Positions 54,113 through 63,711 of a stretch of DNA of 64,000 nt are shown here, piece by piece (position 1 is the stretch's first letter; each line of letters begins with the position of its first letter). Origin of the DNA: an uncultured Chloroflexota bacterium (GTDB lineage: Bacteria; Chloroflexota; Anaerolineae; Anaerolineales; Anaerolineaceae); assembly GCA_902786265.1 (NCBI GenBank), contig CADACE010000032.1, positions 1-64,000 of the forward strand, written 5' to 3'. Below the pieces are notes generated by a model. It had not been told where the DNA came from and did no database searches. It was given only the letters and a program-made list of their open reading frames with translations. A program made the translations under genes and the position numbers.

Positions 54113-55486
54113 TTATACAGCTGCCGGATTCGGGCCTTTTTCCAGAATAACATCCAACCGCCTGAAAAAAGTAATGGCACAGACCAGCGCAGCGAGCAGA
54201 TCGCTGACCGGTTCCGCGAGAAAAACCAGAAAAACCGGGTCTCCGGGAAAAACCCGGGGAAATATCAGGATCAGCGGGATCAGCAGGATCAGTTTCCGCA
54301 GGCATGCCATGAAAAGCGCGGTTTTTGCCTGGCCGAGTGCGATGAAAGACTGCTGGCAGGCTGTCTGGAAGGCATTCGTGACCGCAACTGCAAAATAGAT
54401 TCGCATCACTCCGGCGCAGTATGAGATCATGGCCTTATCTGTTGTAAAAAATCCGGCAACTGTCCGGGGAAGAATAATAATGGTCAGCCATATCACCGCG
54501 GTGTAAATCACGCAGGTCCTCAATAAAATGCTGAAGGCCTGCCTGATGCGGTCACTTCTTCCATAGCCGAAATTATAGCTGATGATCGGGTTGCAGCCCT
54601 GCGTGAAACCGCTTACCGGGTAGTGCAGCACGGTCGAAACACTGCTGATGATCGTCATGGATCCGACAGCGATATCTCCGCCGTATGAAGCCAGAGAACG
54701 GGTGAAAACAATGGAAAGCAGGCTCTCAGTCGAAAACATCACAAAAGCGGAAACACCCAGCGCAATACAGGAGATCAAGATCTCTCCGCAGATCTTCAGA
54801 TGCTTTTTCCGTATGCGCACGGTAGCCTTTTTCCCGCACAGGAATGAAAGGATCCAAAATGCGCTGACTGCCTGGGAAAAAACAGTTGCGATCGCAGCTC
54901 CCTCTACACCCATATCAAACCAAAAGATCAAAATCGGATCCAGAATAATGTTGAGAACGGCACCGATGATGGTCGTCAGCATGGAGATTTTGGAGAATCC
55001 CTGCCCGCTGATGAACAGGTTCAGCCCGACTGTGATCATCATGAAGGGTATCCCAAGAATATAGATCCCGGAATAAGCATTTGCATAAGGAAATGTGATA
55101 TCGGATGCCCCGAAGAACCGCAGCAGGGGTGGTGCCGTAAAAAAGAGCAATGCGGAAAGGAGCGCAGATAAACCGATAAGTGCGGCTGTGCATGTACCGA
55201 GGATCTGCTCAGCGCGTTCTTTGTTATCTTTTCCCAGCTCGATGGAAAGCAACGGCGAACCGCCGGAGGCGATCAGCATCGCAAAGGAATGGATCAGTGT
55301 CGTTATCGGCATAAGCAATCCTACGCCGGTCAGCGCCGCGGCTCCGATCCCCTCCATATGGCCGATGTATATGCGGTCAACAATATTATAGAGCAGGCTG
55401 ATCACCTGTGCTGTGACAGCCGGGATCGTCATTCTCCAGAAGAGTTTTTTGATACTTTCTGTACCGAGCGCTGCTGTATCGTTCAT
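54113..55486 (-). CDS. MATE family multidrug efflux transporter
   Basis: 457 aa with 12 membrane helices, in the DinF/NorM superfamily. Key segments: MTIPAVTAQVISLLYNIVDRIYIGH in helix 1-2, ALTGVGLLMPITTLI, and the mirrored PVSGFTQGCNPIISYNFGYGR at the start of the second half. It exports cationic compounds in exchange for Na+ or H+. It begins 16 bp after the sulfatase stop (55503), so it may be co-transcribed with the two sulfatase genes. Confidence 0.93.
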   Translation of the reverse strand: MNDTAALGTESIKKLFWRMTIPAVTAQVISLLYNIVDRIYIGHMEGIGAAALTGVGLLMPITTLIHSFAMLIASGGSPLLSIELGKDNKERAEQILGTCTAALIGLSALLSALLFFTAPPLLRFFGASDITFPYANAYSGIYILGIPFMMITVGLNLFISGQGFSKISMLTTIIGAVLNIILDPILIFWFDMGVEGAAIATVFSQAVSAFWILSFLCGKKATVRIRKKHLKICGEILISCIALGVSAFVMFSTESLLSIVFTRSLASYGGDIAVGSMTIISSVSTVLHYPVSGFTQGCNPIISYNFGYGRSDRIRQAFSILLRTCVIYTAVIWLTIIILPRTVAGFFTTDKAMISYCAGVMRIYFAVAVTNAFQTACQQSFIALGQAKTALFMACLRKLILLIPLILIFPRVFPGDPVFLVFLAEPVSDLLAALVCAITFFRRLDVILEKGPNPAAV

Positions 55487-55502
55487 TGATGGTTCCTATT
55501 CT

Positions 55503-57080
55503 TCAGGACTGTTTATTCATTTCAGCCAACGTTTCGAAGAAATTCTTACCGGAACGCCGCATATTTTCGCGGATCAAATCTGCTTTCTCAGGATCCCGCA
55601 TGGCGATCCTTCTCAGATAAAACTCATTCTGCATGCGCTGATCATCTTTTTGTGGAACAATATCACAGGTCTCCTGATACCAAGTGAGCATCTGCATCTG
55701 TTTTCTCAAGATCTCATCATGATAAAAAGGATCATCGATGCGGTTGATGCTCTCGCCTTCATTAAGAACATAGAATTCGTCACTTTCATAAAGCCGCCTG
55801 ATGTATTTGTATTTTTTATCACGGATCATTGTGGCTTTGGTATGGGTGCCATCCTCTTTTGCCTGCAAAGCTTTCCGTATGCTGTATTCATCGCCGGCAA
55901 GACTGCCCGGGTTATCGCGCTCCATTGCCTGAGGTTCGTTCAGCCTTCTCCCTCCTTCACAGGTAACGAATTCTCTCACTTCCCTGCTGTGATCTTTCAT
56001 AGTCGGCAGCAGGCTTTTCCCGTAATGGTCATGTTCTGCTTTGATACCGCCGAGATCCAGAACCGTCGCGTAAAAATCGACCAGCTCAACGAGATTATCA
56101 TTGATCCCGGGATCAATATCAACTCCGGCAGGAGGTTTGATCAGCAGCGGAACGTTGGTAAGACAATCCGGAAAACAATTCTGGGCTTTTTCGACGATTC
56201 CGTAATCCCCTGTATAATCACCATGGTCGGAAAGGATAAAGATCGCCGTGTTATCGTAAATTCCTTCTTCTTTGAGCGTATCAACGATCATGCCGACCAG
56301 GTAATCCACTCTTGCGCATTGTGCGAGATAAACGGCACGCAGTTGTCTGATCCGTTCTTCATCCCAGCCGGAGACTCCCAAACCTTTCATTAATCCCTGC
56401 TCCATTTTCGGCTTATTATCCCCGGGGGCGATATTCCGGATCCGCGGTTTGATTTTTTCCGCATCGATCTTATCCAAAAATTCCCGCTCCACTCTGTAAG
56501 GCGGATGCGGATCCATTAATCCTAAAAATGCAAATAACGGTCTATCGGATGGCCTGTTGATAATGCGCTCGCAGAGGCTTTTTGTATATGCATAATCGCC
56601 ATTGTTGGCAATCAGTCCGCTTTTCGGAGTGACGATTCCTCGATAAAAGGAGAAATAACGGTCGGACTCTTTTTCGCCGCGGCCTTCATCAGTCCCCATG
56701 TCATCACCCATGTCATAGCATACTTCATCAACGCTGATCTCATGCAAATGATCATCCTGTCCGGCAATACTGTCCCCTCGTGCATTCATCCATACATAAT
56801 ATCCGCTTTCCTTTGCTTCCCTGAACAGGTTGCTTTCATGTTGTTTCAGCAGATTGCTCATGGTTCTGTGCCCGTTAACATGCGGGTAAAGTCCGGTCAG
56901 AAAAGAACAGCGGGAGGGTGTGCAGACCGGGTTCTGACAAAACGCCTGTGAGAATGAAACACCGTCCTGTGTGAGTTTGTCCATATTGGGTGTATAGGCG
57001 GCCTCATTTCCCAAATGATGCAGGCTGTCTGCACGCATCTGATCAGGATTGATAATAATAATATTTGGGCGTGAATTCAT
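55503..57080 (-). CDS. Cysteine-type sulfatase
   Basis: 525 aa. Signature CTPSRCSFLTGLYPH with Cys53 as the formylglycine precursor. Metal-binding residues are in INPDQMRAD and LSDHGDYTGDYG. The absence of a signal peptide points to the cytoplasm. Similar enzymes act on sulfated sugars from mucins or glycosaminoglycans. It is followed by MATE and preceded at 57192 by another sulfatase in the same direction; both would need the maturase at 4948, as none is adjacent. Confidence 0.93.
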   Translation of the reverse strand: MNSRPNIIIINPDQMRADSLHHLGNEAAYTPNMDKLTQDGVSFSQAFCQNPVCTPSRCSFLTGLYPHVNGHRTMSNLLKQHESNLFREAKESGYYVWMNARGDSIAGQDDHLHEISVDEVCYDMGDDMGTDEGRGEKESDRYFSFYRGIVTPKSGLIANNGDYAYTKSLCERIINRPSDRPLFAFLGLMDPHPPYRVEREFLDKIDAEKIKPRIRNIAPGDNKPKMEQGLMKGLGVSGWDEERIRQLRAVYLAQCARVDYLVGMIVDTLKEEGIYDNTAIFILSDHGDYTGDYGIVEKAQNCFPDCLTNVPLLIKPPAGVDIDPGINDNLVELVDFYATVLDLGGIKAEHDHYGKSLLPTMKDHSREVREFVTCEGGRRLNEPQAMERDNPGSLAGDEYSIRKALQAKEDGTHTKATMIRDKKYKYIRRLYESDEFYVLNEGESINRIDDPFYHDEILRKQMQMLTWYQETCDIVPQKDDQRMQNEFYLRRIAMRDPEKADLIRENMRRSGKNFFETLAEMNKQS

Positions 57081-57191
57081 GAAATATTCATCCTCTCTGT
57101 CGAAATTTCATTTTTAACGAAGCGGATTTCAGTGCTTTCGGATAAGTCGGAAAGCAATCCGCAGGAGGGTCAAAAAGGTCAGATCAGATTC

Positions 57192-58691
57192 CTAACTGAT
57201 GCTGAACCTTTCAAATAATTCTTTCGGTGCATCGTTGTCCCGCATACATTTTCGGATCGCATTTGTCATACGGGTTTTAACGGAATCATCGCTGACCGGA
57301 TCCAATTCCCCGGGATCAGCAGTCAGATCAAACAGAAGCTCGCCGAATCGTTCCGGCTTCAGATGCGGAATGAATCCGGTGCGGATCTTCATCGTTTTCA
57401 AGCCTTTTGTGAAAGAAAAAGGCTGGGCGAGTTTGACCGTTTCAAGTTCCTGCGCGGAGAAAAATTGATTCATATGAGTCGGCATCAGTGTGTACTCATA
57501 CAGAGGTTTTTCCGGGTTGGGACATCGCATATAGACATAGCGCCCGTCTGTTACATTAAAATGTGCACCATGGATACCGAAAAAGGCGTAATCTCTGACT
57601 TTTTCATCATGATCTATCGTTTCAGCTAAATCGTGTCCAAGCATATCCTCTGTCGGTTCAAGACCGAAAAACCGAAGCAGTGTAGGAGCCATATCGATCA
57701 TCTGAACAAGAGATTCCCGCCGTTCTCCTGCTTTTCCGCACCGGGGATCCCAGATAAACAAAGGCAGATGGGCAATCTCATTGTATTGCGGCATAAGGTT
57801 TTTCCCCCACCAGCCGTGTTCTGTGAGGATAAAGCCATGATCTGTATTGACGATCAGCATCGTATCCTTCCACAGATCATAGCGATCCATAGCATCAAGG
57901 ACCTTTCCGAGATAGAAATCGCACATGCTCACAAGCGCTTTATAGTTGTTGATGCAGCGCTGTTGTTCCTCTTCTGTTTCTTCTACTTCATGATAGCCCG
58001 GCCAGTCATATTCCCTTCCGCTGTAATCCGGATTCTGATACATTTTTTTGAATCGTTCAGATACAAAGAAGGGCTCATGCGGGTCAAAGGTCTCGATGTG
58101 GAGGAACCAGTTATCTTTGCTATGATTGCGGTCGATGAATTCGAGCCCGTTTTTGAAGGTGACAGCCTGAGGCATATCTTCTTCACATGTCATTAATTGC
58201 CGGTTGACCACATCCCAGTCGTCAGCAGGCCGTAACCCTTTCTGTTTCATCGCAGCCCGTCGGACAGCCTTGATATGAGGAACTCTGTTGGGATCTTCAG
58301 ATAATTCTTCATAGCCTTTCCAATGATCACCCTCTTGACCTCTTGTGATTTCCCATGTGGAATAGCGTGAGTGATAAGTTGCCCCGCCATCCTCCCAATA
58401 GTGTTTATGATCTGAGACCAAATGTGTGTGGATCCCGGCTTTATCCAGCATGGATGGCATAGAATCGTCAAACGGTTCTATCGGTCCCCAGCTTCGGTGC
58501 ATAAAGTTATATCGTCCGGTATGGAGTTCTCTTCTTGCAGGCATGCATGGCATGGATCCGATGTAACAGTTGTCAAAAGCGACCGTTTTTTCTGCGAGTC
58601 TTTCAAAATTCGGAGTATGGACATCACAGCAGCCGTAGGTCGAAAGAAATCTGCGGCATAGTGAATCATACATGACCATAATAGCTTTCAT
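57192..58691 (-). CDS. Cysteine-type sulfatase
   Basis: 499 aa. The signature is CMPARRELHTGRYNF with Cys49 at the modified position; Ala replaces the common Ser after Pro. Metal-binding Asp9 lies in MVMYDSL and the second pair in VNTDHGFILTEHGWWGKN. No signal peptide. Closely resembles sulfatases that act on N- or O-sulfated glycosaminoglycan units, but substrate is not provable. First gene of the minus-strand run with the second sulfatase, 111 bp apart. Confidence 0.92.
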   Translation of the reverse strand: MKAIMVMYDSLCRRFLSTYGCCDVHTPNFERLAEKTVAFDNCYIGSMPCMPARRELHTGRYNFMHRSWGPIEPFDDSMPSMLDKAGIHTHLVSDHKHYWEDGGATYHSRYSTWEITRGQEGDHWKGYEELSEDPNRVPHIKAVRRAAMKQKGLRPADDWDVVNRQLMTCEEDMPQAVTFKNGLEFIDRNHSKDNWFLHIETFDPHEPFFVSERFKKMYQNPDYSGREYDWPGYHEVEETEEEQQRCINNYKALVSMCDFYLGKVLDAMDRYDLWKDTMLIVNTDHGFILTEHGWWGKNLMPQYNEIAHLPLFIWDPRCGKAGERRESLVQMIDMAPTLLRFFGLEPTEDMLGHDLAETIDHDEKVRDYAFFGIHGAHFNVTDGRYVYMRCPNPEKPLYEYTLMPTHMNQFFSAQELETVKLAQPFSFTKGLKTMKIRTGFIPHLKPERFGELLFDLTADPGELDPVSDDSVKTRMTNAIRKCMRDNDAPKELFERFSIS

Positions 58692-58731
58692 AACTTAATT
58701 GTCCTTATGGATTTCGTCGGGTTTTGAAAAA

Positions 58732-58771
58732 AGCCGGAAAATTTCGGATCACCCGACACGATTTTCCGGCT
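58732..58771 (-). terminator. Intrinsic terminator of pgi
   Basis: AGCCGGAAAAT (58732-58742) pairs with ATTTTCCGGCT (58761-58771). Read on the minus strand it ends in CTTTTTTC, a good terminator 46 bp past the pgi stop. Confidence 0.85.
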
Positions 58772-58817
58772 GAATTCCTGTCTGAAAGCAGATCTTCTCA
58801 AATCATTAGACTGCCAG

Positions 58818-60077
58818 TTATTTTCCCAGAGCTCTAAACATCCAGCCTTTATAGGCTTCCACGCCCGGCTGATCGAAGGGGTTGATGCCGAGGATCTCAC
58901 CGGAAACATAACAGGCAAACTGGAAGAAATAAAACAGCTGCCCGAAATGGTATGCGTCGAGCCGGTCCAGATCAAAGATCACACAGGGCATCTTCTGGCT
59001 GTGCGCGGTGAGTGTGGCTTCGAAAGCGGCCTTGTTGATCTCAAAAAAGTCCTTATCGTTCAGATAATCGAAATAGTCCTGCTTCCCGTCGCTGTGGATC
59101 ACCAGGCTGGAATCCTGTTCCTTAACATTCAGAAAGGTCTCAAACATCAGCGGCGCGCCGTCCTGCAGATATTGTCCGACAGCGTGCAGCTCTTCGGAAT
59201 ATTCCGCCGCGACCGGGAAGATCCCTTTGCCGTCTTTCCCTTCGCTTTCACCGAAGAGCTGGACCCACCATTTGAAGAACCAGCTGAACTGCGGTTCAAA
59301 AGCGGCCATCATTTCAAGGACATAGCCTTTTTGATTATAGAGGTTCCGGAGAGCGGCATACTTCAGGGCGAGGTTGTCTTCCGCGCCGGTTTCATGCAGC
59401 TGCGCGGCCATGTCTTTGCCGCCCCGGACCAGCGCACGGATATCAATGCCCGCGACAGCCATCGGCAGCAGACCGACAAAGCTGAAGGCACTGTAGCGTC
59501 CGCCGATGTCGGTCGGGAAGGGAACAAAAGTGTAGCCTTCCTTTTCACAGAGTTTTTCCAGAGAGGATCCGAAGGTGCCGGTGCAGATGGTGCGCTTTGC
59601 CGCTTCTTCCGGGGAGTACTTCTTTGCCATGGCTTCACGCAGAATGCGGAAAGAGGAACCCGGTTCCAGTGTTTCAAAATTCTTGGCGATGCAGTCGATG
59701 GTGTAATCTTTTCCTTCCAGGCTCTTCAGCATTTTGTTCAGTGCATGGGGTGAAAGCGTATTCCCGGCATAGATGATCTCAACTTTGGAACCATCTGCCA
59801 GCGCTTTGATCACACTGCGCGCGGCGTTATTGCTGCCGCCGACGCCGATGAGGACAAAGGCGTCGCTGTTGGCCTGAATTTCGGCTGCCAGTTTCTCGAT
59901 ATGGGAGAGCGTGTCTTCCCCTGCCCATTTTTCAAGATCCAGCCAGCCCTGGCTGTCCGCGTATTTTTCTTCCCCTGCCTGAGCCCGTTTGAGGATGGGT
60001 TCAGCGTCTTTCATCGCCTGAGAAAGTTCTTCCGGTGTTACCAAATTCTTTTGATCTTTGATCGTTATATTCAGCAT
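58818..60077 (-). CDS. pgi: Glucose-6-phosphate isomerase
   Basis: 419 aa, the short bacterial form. Interconverts glucose-6-phosphate and fructose-6-phosphate. The sugar-phosphate site is seen as VLIGVGGSNNAARS; PGI signature 1 is DIGGRYSAFSFVGLLP, and the catalytic Glu/His is in YSEELHAVGQYLQDG. The start MLNITIKDQKNL has AGGAAT upstream. It lies downstream of pfp with 84 bp between, in a run of genes for sugar phosphates. Confidence 0.95.
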   Translation of the reverse strand: MLNITIKDQKNLVTPEELSQAMKDAEPILKRAQAGEEKYADSQGWLDLEKWAGEDTLSHIEKLAAEIQANSDAFVLIGVGGSNNAARSVIKALADGSKVEIIYAGNTLSPHALNKMLKSLEGKDYTIDCIAKNFETLEPGSSFRILREAMAKKYSPEEAAKRTICTGTFGSSLEKLCEKEGYTFVPFPTDIGGRYSAFSFVGLLPMAVAGIDIRALVRGGKDMAAQLHETGAEDNLALKYAALRNLYNQKGYVLEMMAAFEPQFSWFFKWWVQLFGESEGKDGKGIFPVAAEYSEELHAVGQYLQDGAPLMFETFLNVKEQDSSLVIHSDGKQDYFDYLNDKDFFEINKAAFEATLTAHSQKMPCVIFDLDRLDAYHFGQLFYFFQFACYVSGEILGINPFDQPGVEAYKGWMFRALGK

Positions 60078-60160
60078 AATTCCTCTATTCCCTGCTAAAT
60101 TGAGTCATTTCATAAAATCAAGGCGCGAAGCGCCATCCTTATCCATCTGATCCCTGATCC

Positions 60161-61321
60161 CTAAGGTCTCAGGTTCATCAGCTTCGGCAGCGGATCGCCA
60201 AGCAGCGGGCGGACCCATTCTTTGTAAGCCTCTGTGACGCCGTTCCCTTCGGCGTTGATGAATTCATCCGGCATTTTCCGTTCGGTCAGCATCACATCCC
60301 TGATATCTGCCAGGAAGGTTTCACTGCGATACGGTTCATTTGAAAGCCGTCGGATTGCAACCATTTTCGCGGTCTCACCGGCAATGGCAGCACGGGCAGC
60401 TTCGCGTCCGCATGCTTCCGCCTCTTCCCGGTCGATCCGGCTCTGCCAGTAAACGGAGGCACGGCCCAGTAGACCAGGCTTTTCCGAACGGGCTTTGTAG
60501 TGCAGCTTGCGGGTGATGAGCTGAGCCAGGTGCGAGGAAACATCTCCGAAATAGGTAGAGCGTCCGACACTGAAGATGGGCTCAACGATCGGTGTTCCGT
60601 CCGCATAATGCAGACCTTCGCTTGCGACGATGACACCGCAGCCTTTTTCATCGATCAGCTTCTGCACATCCCGCAGGAAGGCTTCTTCATCGAAGCTCCG
60701 TTCCGGCAGGTAAATCAGGTCCGGTCCATGACCATAACTGTCGGAAGCCAGTGAGGATGCGGCAGTTACCCAGCCGGCATTTCTTCCCAGCGCTTCACAT
60801 ACGACCACGTGGATGGGCAGACCGTCCACGTCGCAGCAGAGCTCCGCGACAGAACCCGCCATATAGCGGGCGGCACTGGCAAAGCCGGGAGCGTGATCCG
60901 TGATCGCGAGATCATTATCCATCGTCTTCGGGATACCGATCACACGGATATCAGTACCTTCGCAGTGCTGCTGCAGCTTACCGCAGGTATCCATGGTGCC
61001 GTTCCCGCCGTTCATGAGGACATAACGGATCCCGTATTTTTTCAGGATGCCGACCATCATTTCATATTCAGGGGCTTCCAGCGCGTCCCGGGAGGATCCG
61101 ATAGCTGAAGCCGGGCTGGTGAGCAGCCCTTTCAGCTCATCATCCGAGAGATCCGTCACATCGCGCAGGTGCTCTTTCATCAGACCGCCGGTGCCGCCGA
61201 TGGCGCAGTAGACGCGATCCACTTCCGGATTGTTCTGCGCTTCACGGATCGCTCCGTAGAGTGATGCATTGATGACGGCAGTCGGTCCGCCGCCATGAAT
61301 GATAACCAAATTTCTGTCCAT
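60161..61321 (-). CDS. pfp: 6-phosphofructokinase, probably pyrophosphate-dependent
   Basis: 386 aa from the ATG at 61321 (MDRNLVIIHGGGPTAVIN), which has a purine-rich SD just upstream; the frame is open 18 codons further. The catalytic segment is GIPKTMDNDLAITDHAPGF; Lys in PKTMDND is the mark of pyrophosphate-using or group III enzymes, while ATP enzymes have PGTIDND. The nucleotide/PPi loop reads NGGNGTMDTC, where the usual Asp is replaced, so donor choice is not certain. EALGRNAGWVTAAS is the substrate motif. It acts after pgi in glycolysis. Confidence 0.9.
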   Translation of the reverse strand: MDRNLVIIHGGGPTAVINASLYGAIREAQNNPEVDRVYCAIGGTGGLMKEHLRDVTDLSDDELKGLLTSPASAIGSSRDALEAPEYEMMVGILKKYGIRYVLMNGGNGTMDTCGKLQQHCEGTDIRVIGIPKTMDNDLAITDHAPGFASAARYMAGSVAELCCDVDGLPIHVVVCEALGRNAGWVTAASSLASDSYGHGPDLIYLPERSFDEEAFLRDVQKLIDEKGCGVIVASEGLHYADGTPIVEPIFSVGRSTYFGDVSSHLAQLITRKLHYKARSEKPGLLGRASVYWQSRIDREEAEACGREAARAAIAGETAKMVAIRRLSNEPYRSETFLADIRDVMLTERKMPDEFINAEGNGVTEAYKEWVRPLLGDPLPKLMNLRP

Positions 61322-61341
61322 TTTCCTTTTCCCCCTTTCGA

Positions 61342-62121
61342 TCAGGAAAGCATCCGAACCGTGTTGTAAACACAAATCCCAAGAATCACGACCATAAGTC
61401 CGATAAAAAGTTTGTCTGTCAGTTCGGAAGAAAGCTTTTTATGAAGCCTTGCGGAGATAAAGCCGCCCAAAGCCCCCGCGCTGACCATGCCGGCAAGGTT
61501 CCCCCAGCTGAAATCCGGAACGGTACCGGTAACGATCGTCATGATCAGGCTGGCGATCTGGCTGAGCAAAATGATCAGGATCGAATTGACCGCGGCCTGT
61601 TTGGTGCTCATCGAGAAGAAGTAATACAGCACAGCCAGGTTCATCGGCCCTCCCCCGATCCCAAGGAACGAGGAACAGATCCCGAGAAACAGGCCGATCA
61701 GGACCGGGACGATCATCCCGGAAACATTTTTTGTCGTGATCCGCTTTTTGCAGAGGACATAAAGCAATGTACCCAAAACCAGGATCCCGAGCACGATCGC
61801 CTGGACAGCACCTACGACCCGGTCATTATTGACAGCTGCCTTCAGCGCGGAGAACATATATTTTCCCGCTACACCGCCGACAGCGGCACCGATCCCCAGG
61901 GGAATGCTTCTCTGAGGATCCAGCTCCCCGCCTTTGCGGTTTTTCCAGACATTGATGCAGGCCATCGCCAACACGGTCAGTCCGGAAAGGAAGGATACAG
62001 TGGCGACCGGCATGATACCGATCGCGTCAAGGACCGGTTTGATCACCACACCGCCGCCGATGCCGCAGATGCCGCCGATCGTGCTGGCTGCCAGACAGAT
62101 CAGAAATACCAGAATGATCAT
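61342..62121 (-). CDS. TauE/SafE family sulfite exporter-like permease
   Basis: 259 aa with about eight membrane segments. Both family repeats are visible: IGGICGIGGGVVIKPVLDAIGI near the start and GICSSFLGIGGGPMNLAVLYY in the second half. The family moves sulfite, sulfoacetate or similar anions across the membrane. Here it may export sulfur anions released by the sulfatases, but this is only a contextual idea. It ends 20 bp before the pfp start and likely shares its transcript. Confidence 0.92.
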   Translation of the reverse strand: MIILVFLICLAASTIGGICGIGGGVVIKPVLDAIGIMPVATVSFLSGLTVLAMACINVWKNRKGGELDPQRSIPLGIGAAVGGVAGKYMFSALKAAVNNDRVVGAVQAIVLGILVLGTLLYVLCKKRITTKNVSGMIVPVLIGLFLGICSSFLGIGGGPMNLAVLYYFFSMSTKQAAVNSILIILLSQIASLIMTIVTGTVPDFSWGNLAGMVSAGALGGFISARLHKKLSSELTDKLFIGLMVVILGICVYNTVRMLS

Positions 62122-62202
62122 CGTGCTGTTTTGCTCCTTATGCCGTTTTTCAGGAATCGGGCAGAGGCTCCGATCCCTGAAATAATTTTAAATTTTACCT
62201 GA

Positions 62203-63699
62203 TTAACATCCGCACGGGTGTGCCGGTGCGTCATCACGATAATGGCTGTTCTGTTCCGGATCCTTCATACAAAGATGCACGGCGGCTGTGGTGAAGGTCT
62301 TCGGCAGTGCCAGGATGTTCGGATCATCACCGACGAACTTCCGTTTTGCGTCCGCGAGAGCTTCTTCAAAGGTGGCACGGGTCTTGAGCCCCATCCCGCG
62401 GGCGATACCCGGTTCGCGGGCGCCGACGATATAGATGGCGCTGGTGTGCATTTCCGCCAGATGTCCGCAGCTCATCATGCTGAATCCGTGGAACGGGTGG
62501 AAGGCATTCGCGAATCTGTATTTGCGGATGTATTCCTGGTTGGTAGCGAAATATTCGCCGTAGCGGTTCATGTCCGGCAGGGTCTGCATGTAATCATGCT
62601 GGAACATTTCGTAAAGTTCACGCAGATACGGCCAACGTTCTTCATGGAACCAGCCATCGCAGATGCTGGAAACGATGAATACACAATGGTCGGAAAGGAC
62701 ACGCTTATGGCGGATCACCTGGGCGGAAAGCGCCTGCATCATCTGGATCGGGTTGGTGCCCATGCCGGCGCCATAGTGGAAGTTGGTGGGCATGCCGAAG
62801 ACGACGACGTCGTATTTCTTTTCGGCCCAGTGGACGTAAGTGCGCTTGTCCGCGGTCTTCCAGGAAATCGGCTGCATTTCCTTTGCCCAGCCGGAGTTGA
62901 TCTCGATCTGGCGGGATTTGGTATCCAGAACGGCATCGCAGCAGAAGAATTTTTTGCCCATCTTCTCTTCCATCCACATGCCCTGCTGGTCGAATTTATC
63001 GCGCATCAGGCTGTTGGTGCTGACGGGGACGAAATCCGGACGGTGCATGACCTGCGGGACATGGTGAGCGGAGATGCTGCGCCAGTGGCTGATGCCGGTC
63101 GCGCAGTGCTTGTAGCCGCCGGAATAACCGCCGTAGGGGTTGCCCTGGGTGTGGCCGATCAGGATCGCGACGTCCGCATCAAAGACGTATTTGTTCATGA
63201 TCACATGGTCGCCCTGAGGTGTGAATCCCAGATCTTCCAGATGTTCATAATCTTCGCTGTCGTGGCTGGTGATCTGGCCGGTGTACCAGAACTCATTGAA
63301 AAGTTCATCGCCGAGGATCTGCTTTGCTTCGTTCATCGGGGTGCGCGGATGCAGACCGTTGGAGAAGAGCAGCAGGATGTTTTCTTTCTTGATGCCCGCG
63401 GAATACAGCTCATCCAGACAGGCGCGGATGGAAACTTTCCGATGGCTGGTCGGCTGGCAGCCGCCCTTGACGATGTCAGGGATAATGATGACGACCGTCT
63501 TTTTCCCTTTCGCATGTTCGGCAAGGGGCTCCATGCCGATGGGATTGCGGAGGGATTCAAGCGTCGCATTATACAGGCTGTCCCAATCCTGCGGCAGGCA
63601 CTGCGGATCCGGAACGGTTTCTCCCGGGATGAAAACATCGGTGGTATCGGGTAAATTTGCGGACATCATTCCGTGTCCGTATTCAAACTGAAGATTCAT
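62203..63699 (-). CDS. LarA-like (DUF2088) racemase family protein
   Basis: 498 aa. It contains the LarA N-terminal pattern: VVIIIPDIVKGGCQPTSHRKV (the DxTR-like loop), LLLFSNGLHPRTPMNEAK (G-x-H-R) and VAILIGHTQGNPYGGYSGGYKHCATGISHWRSISAHH. LarA homologues use a nickel-pincer nucleotide and racemise or epimerise 2-hydroxyacids. The exact substrate differs between subfamilies and is unknown here. The C-terminal PAHPCGC is unusual and might bind metal. It follows tpiA by 12 bp, with AAGGAG as SD. No larB, larC or larE is visible in the window. Confidence 0.85.
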   Translation of the reverse strand: MNLQFEYGHGMMSANLPDTTDVFIPGETVPDPQCLPQDWDSLYNATLESLRNPIGMEPLAEHAKGKKTVVIIIPDIVKGGCQPTSHRKVSIRACLDELYSAGIKKENILLLFSNGLHPRTPMNEAKQILGDELFNEFWYTGQITSHDSEDYEHLEDLGFTPQGDHVIMNKYVFDADVAILIGHTQGNPYGGYSGGYKHCATGISHWRSISAHHVPQVMHRPDFVPVSTNSLMRDKFDQQGMWMEEKMGKKFFCCDAVLDTKSRQIEINSGWAKEMQPISWKTADKRTYVHWAEKKYDVVVFGMPTNFHYGAGMGTNPIQMMQALSAQVIRHKRVLSDHCVFIVSSICDGWFHEERWPYLRELYEMFQHDYMQTLPDMNRYGEYFATNQEYIRKYRFANAFHPFHGFSMMSCGHLAEMHTSAIYIVGAREPGIARGMGLKTRATFEEALADAKRKFVGDDPNILALPKTFTTAAVHLCMKDPEQNSHYRDDAPAHPCGC

Positions 63700-63711
63700 G
63701 ACTCTTTCTCC

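Noticed and set aside
62218..63654. 478-codon plus-strand frame opposite the LarA-like gene
   Set aside because: Antisense shadow; the minus-strand product has clear family motifs and an SD.
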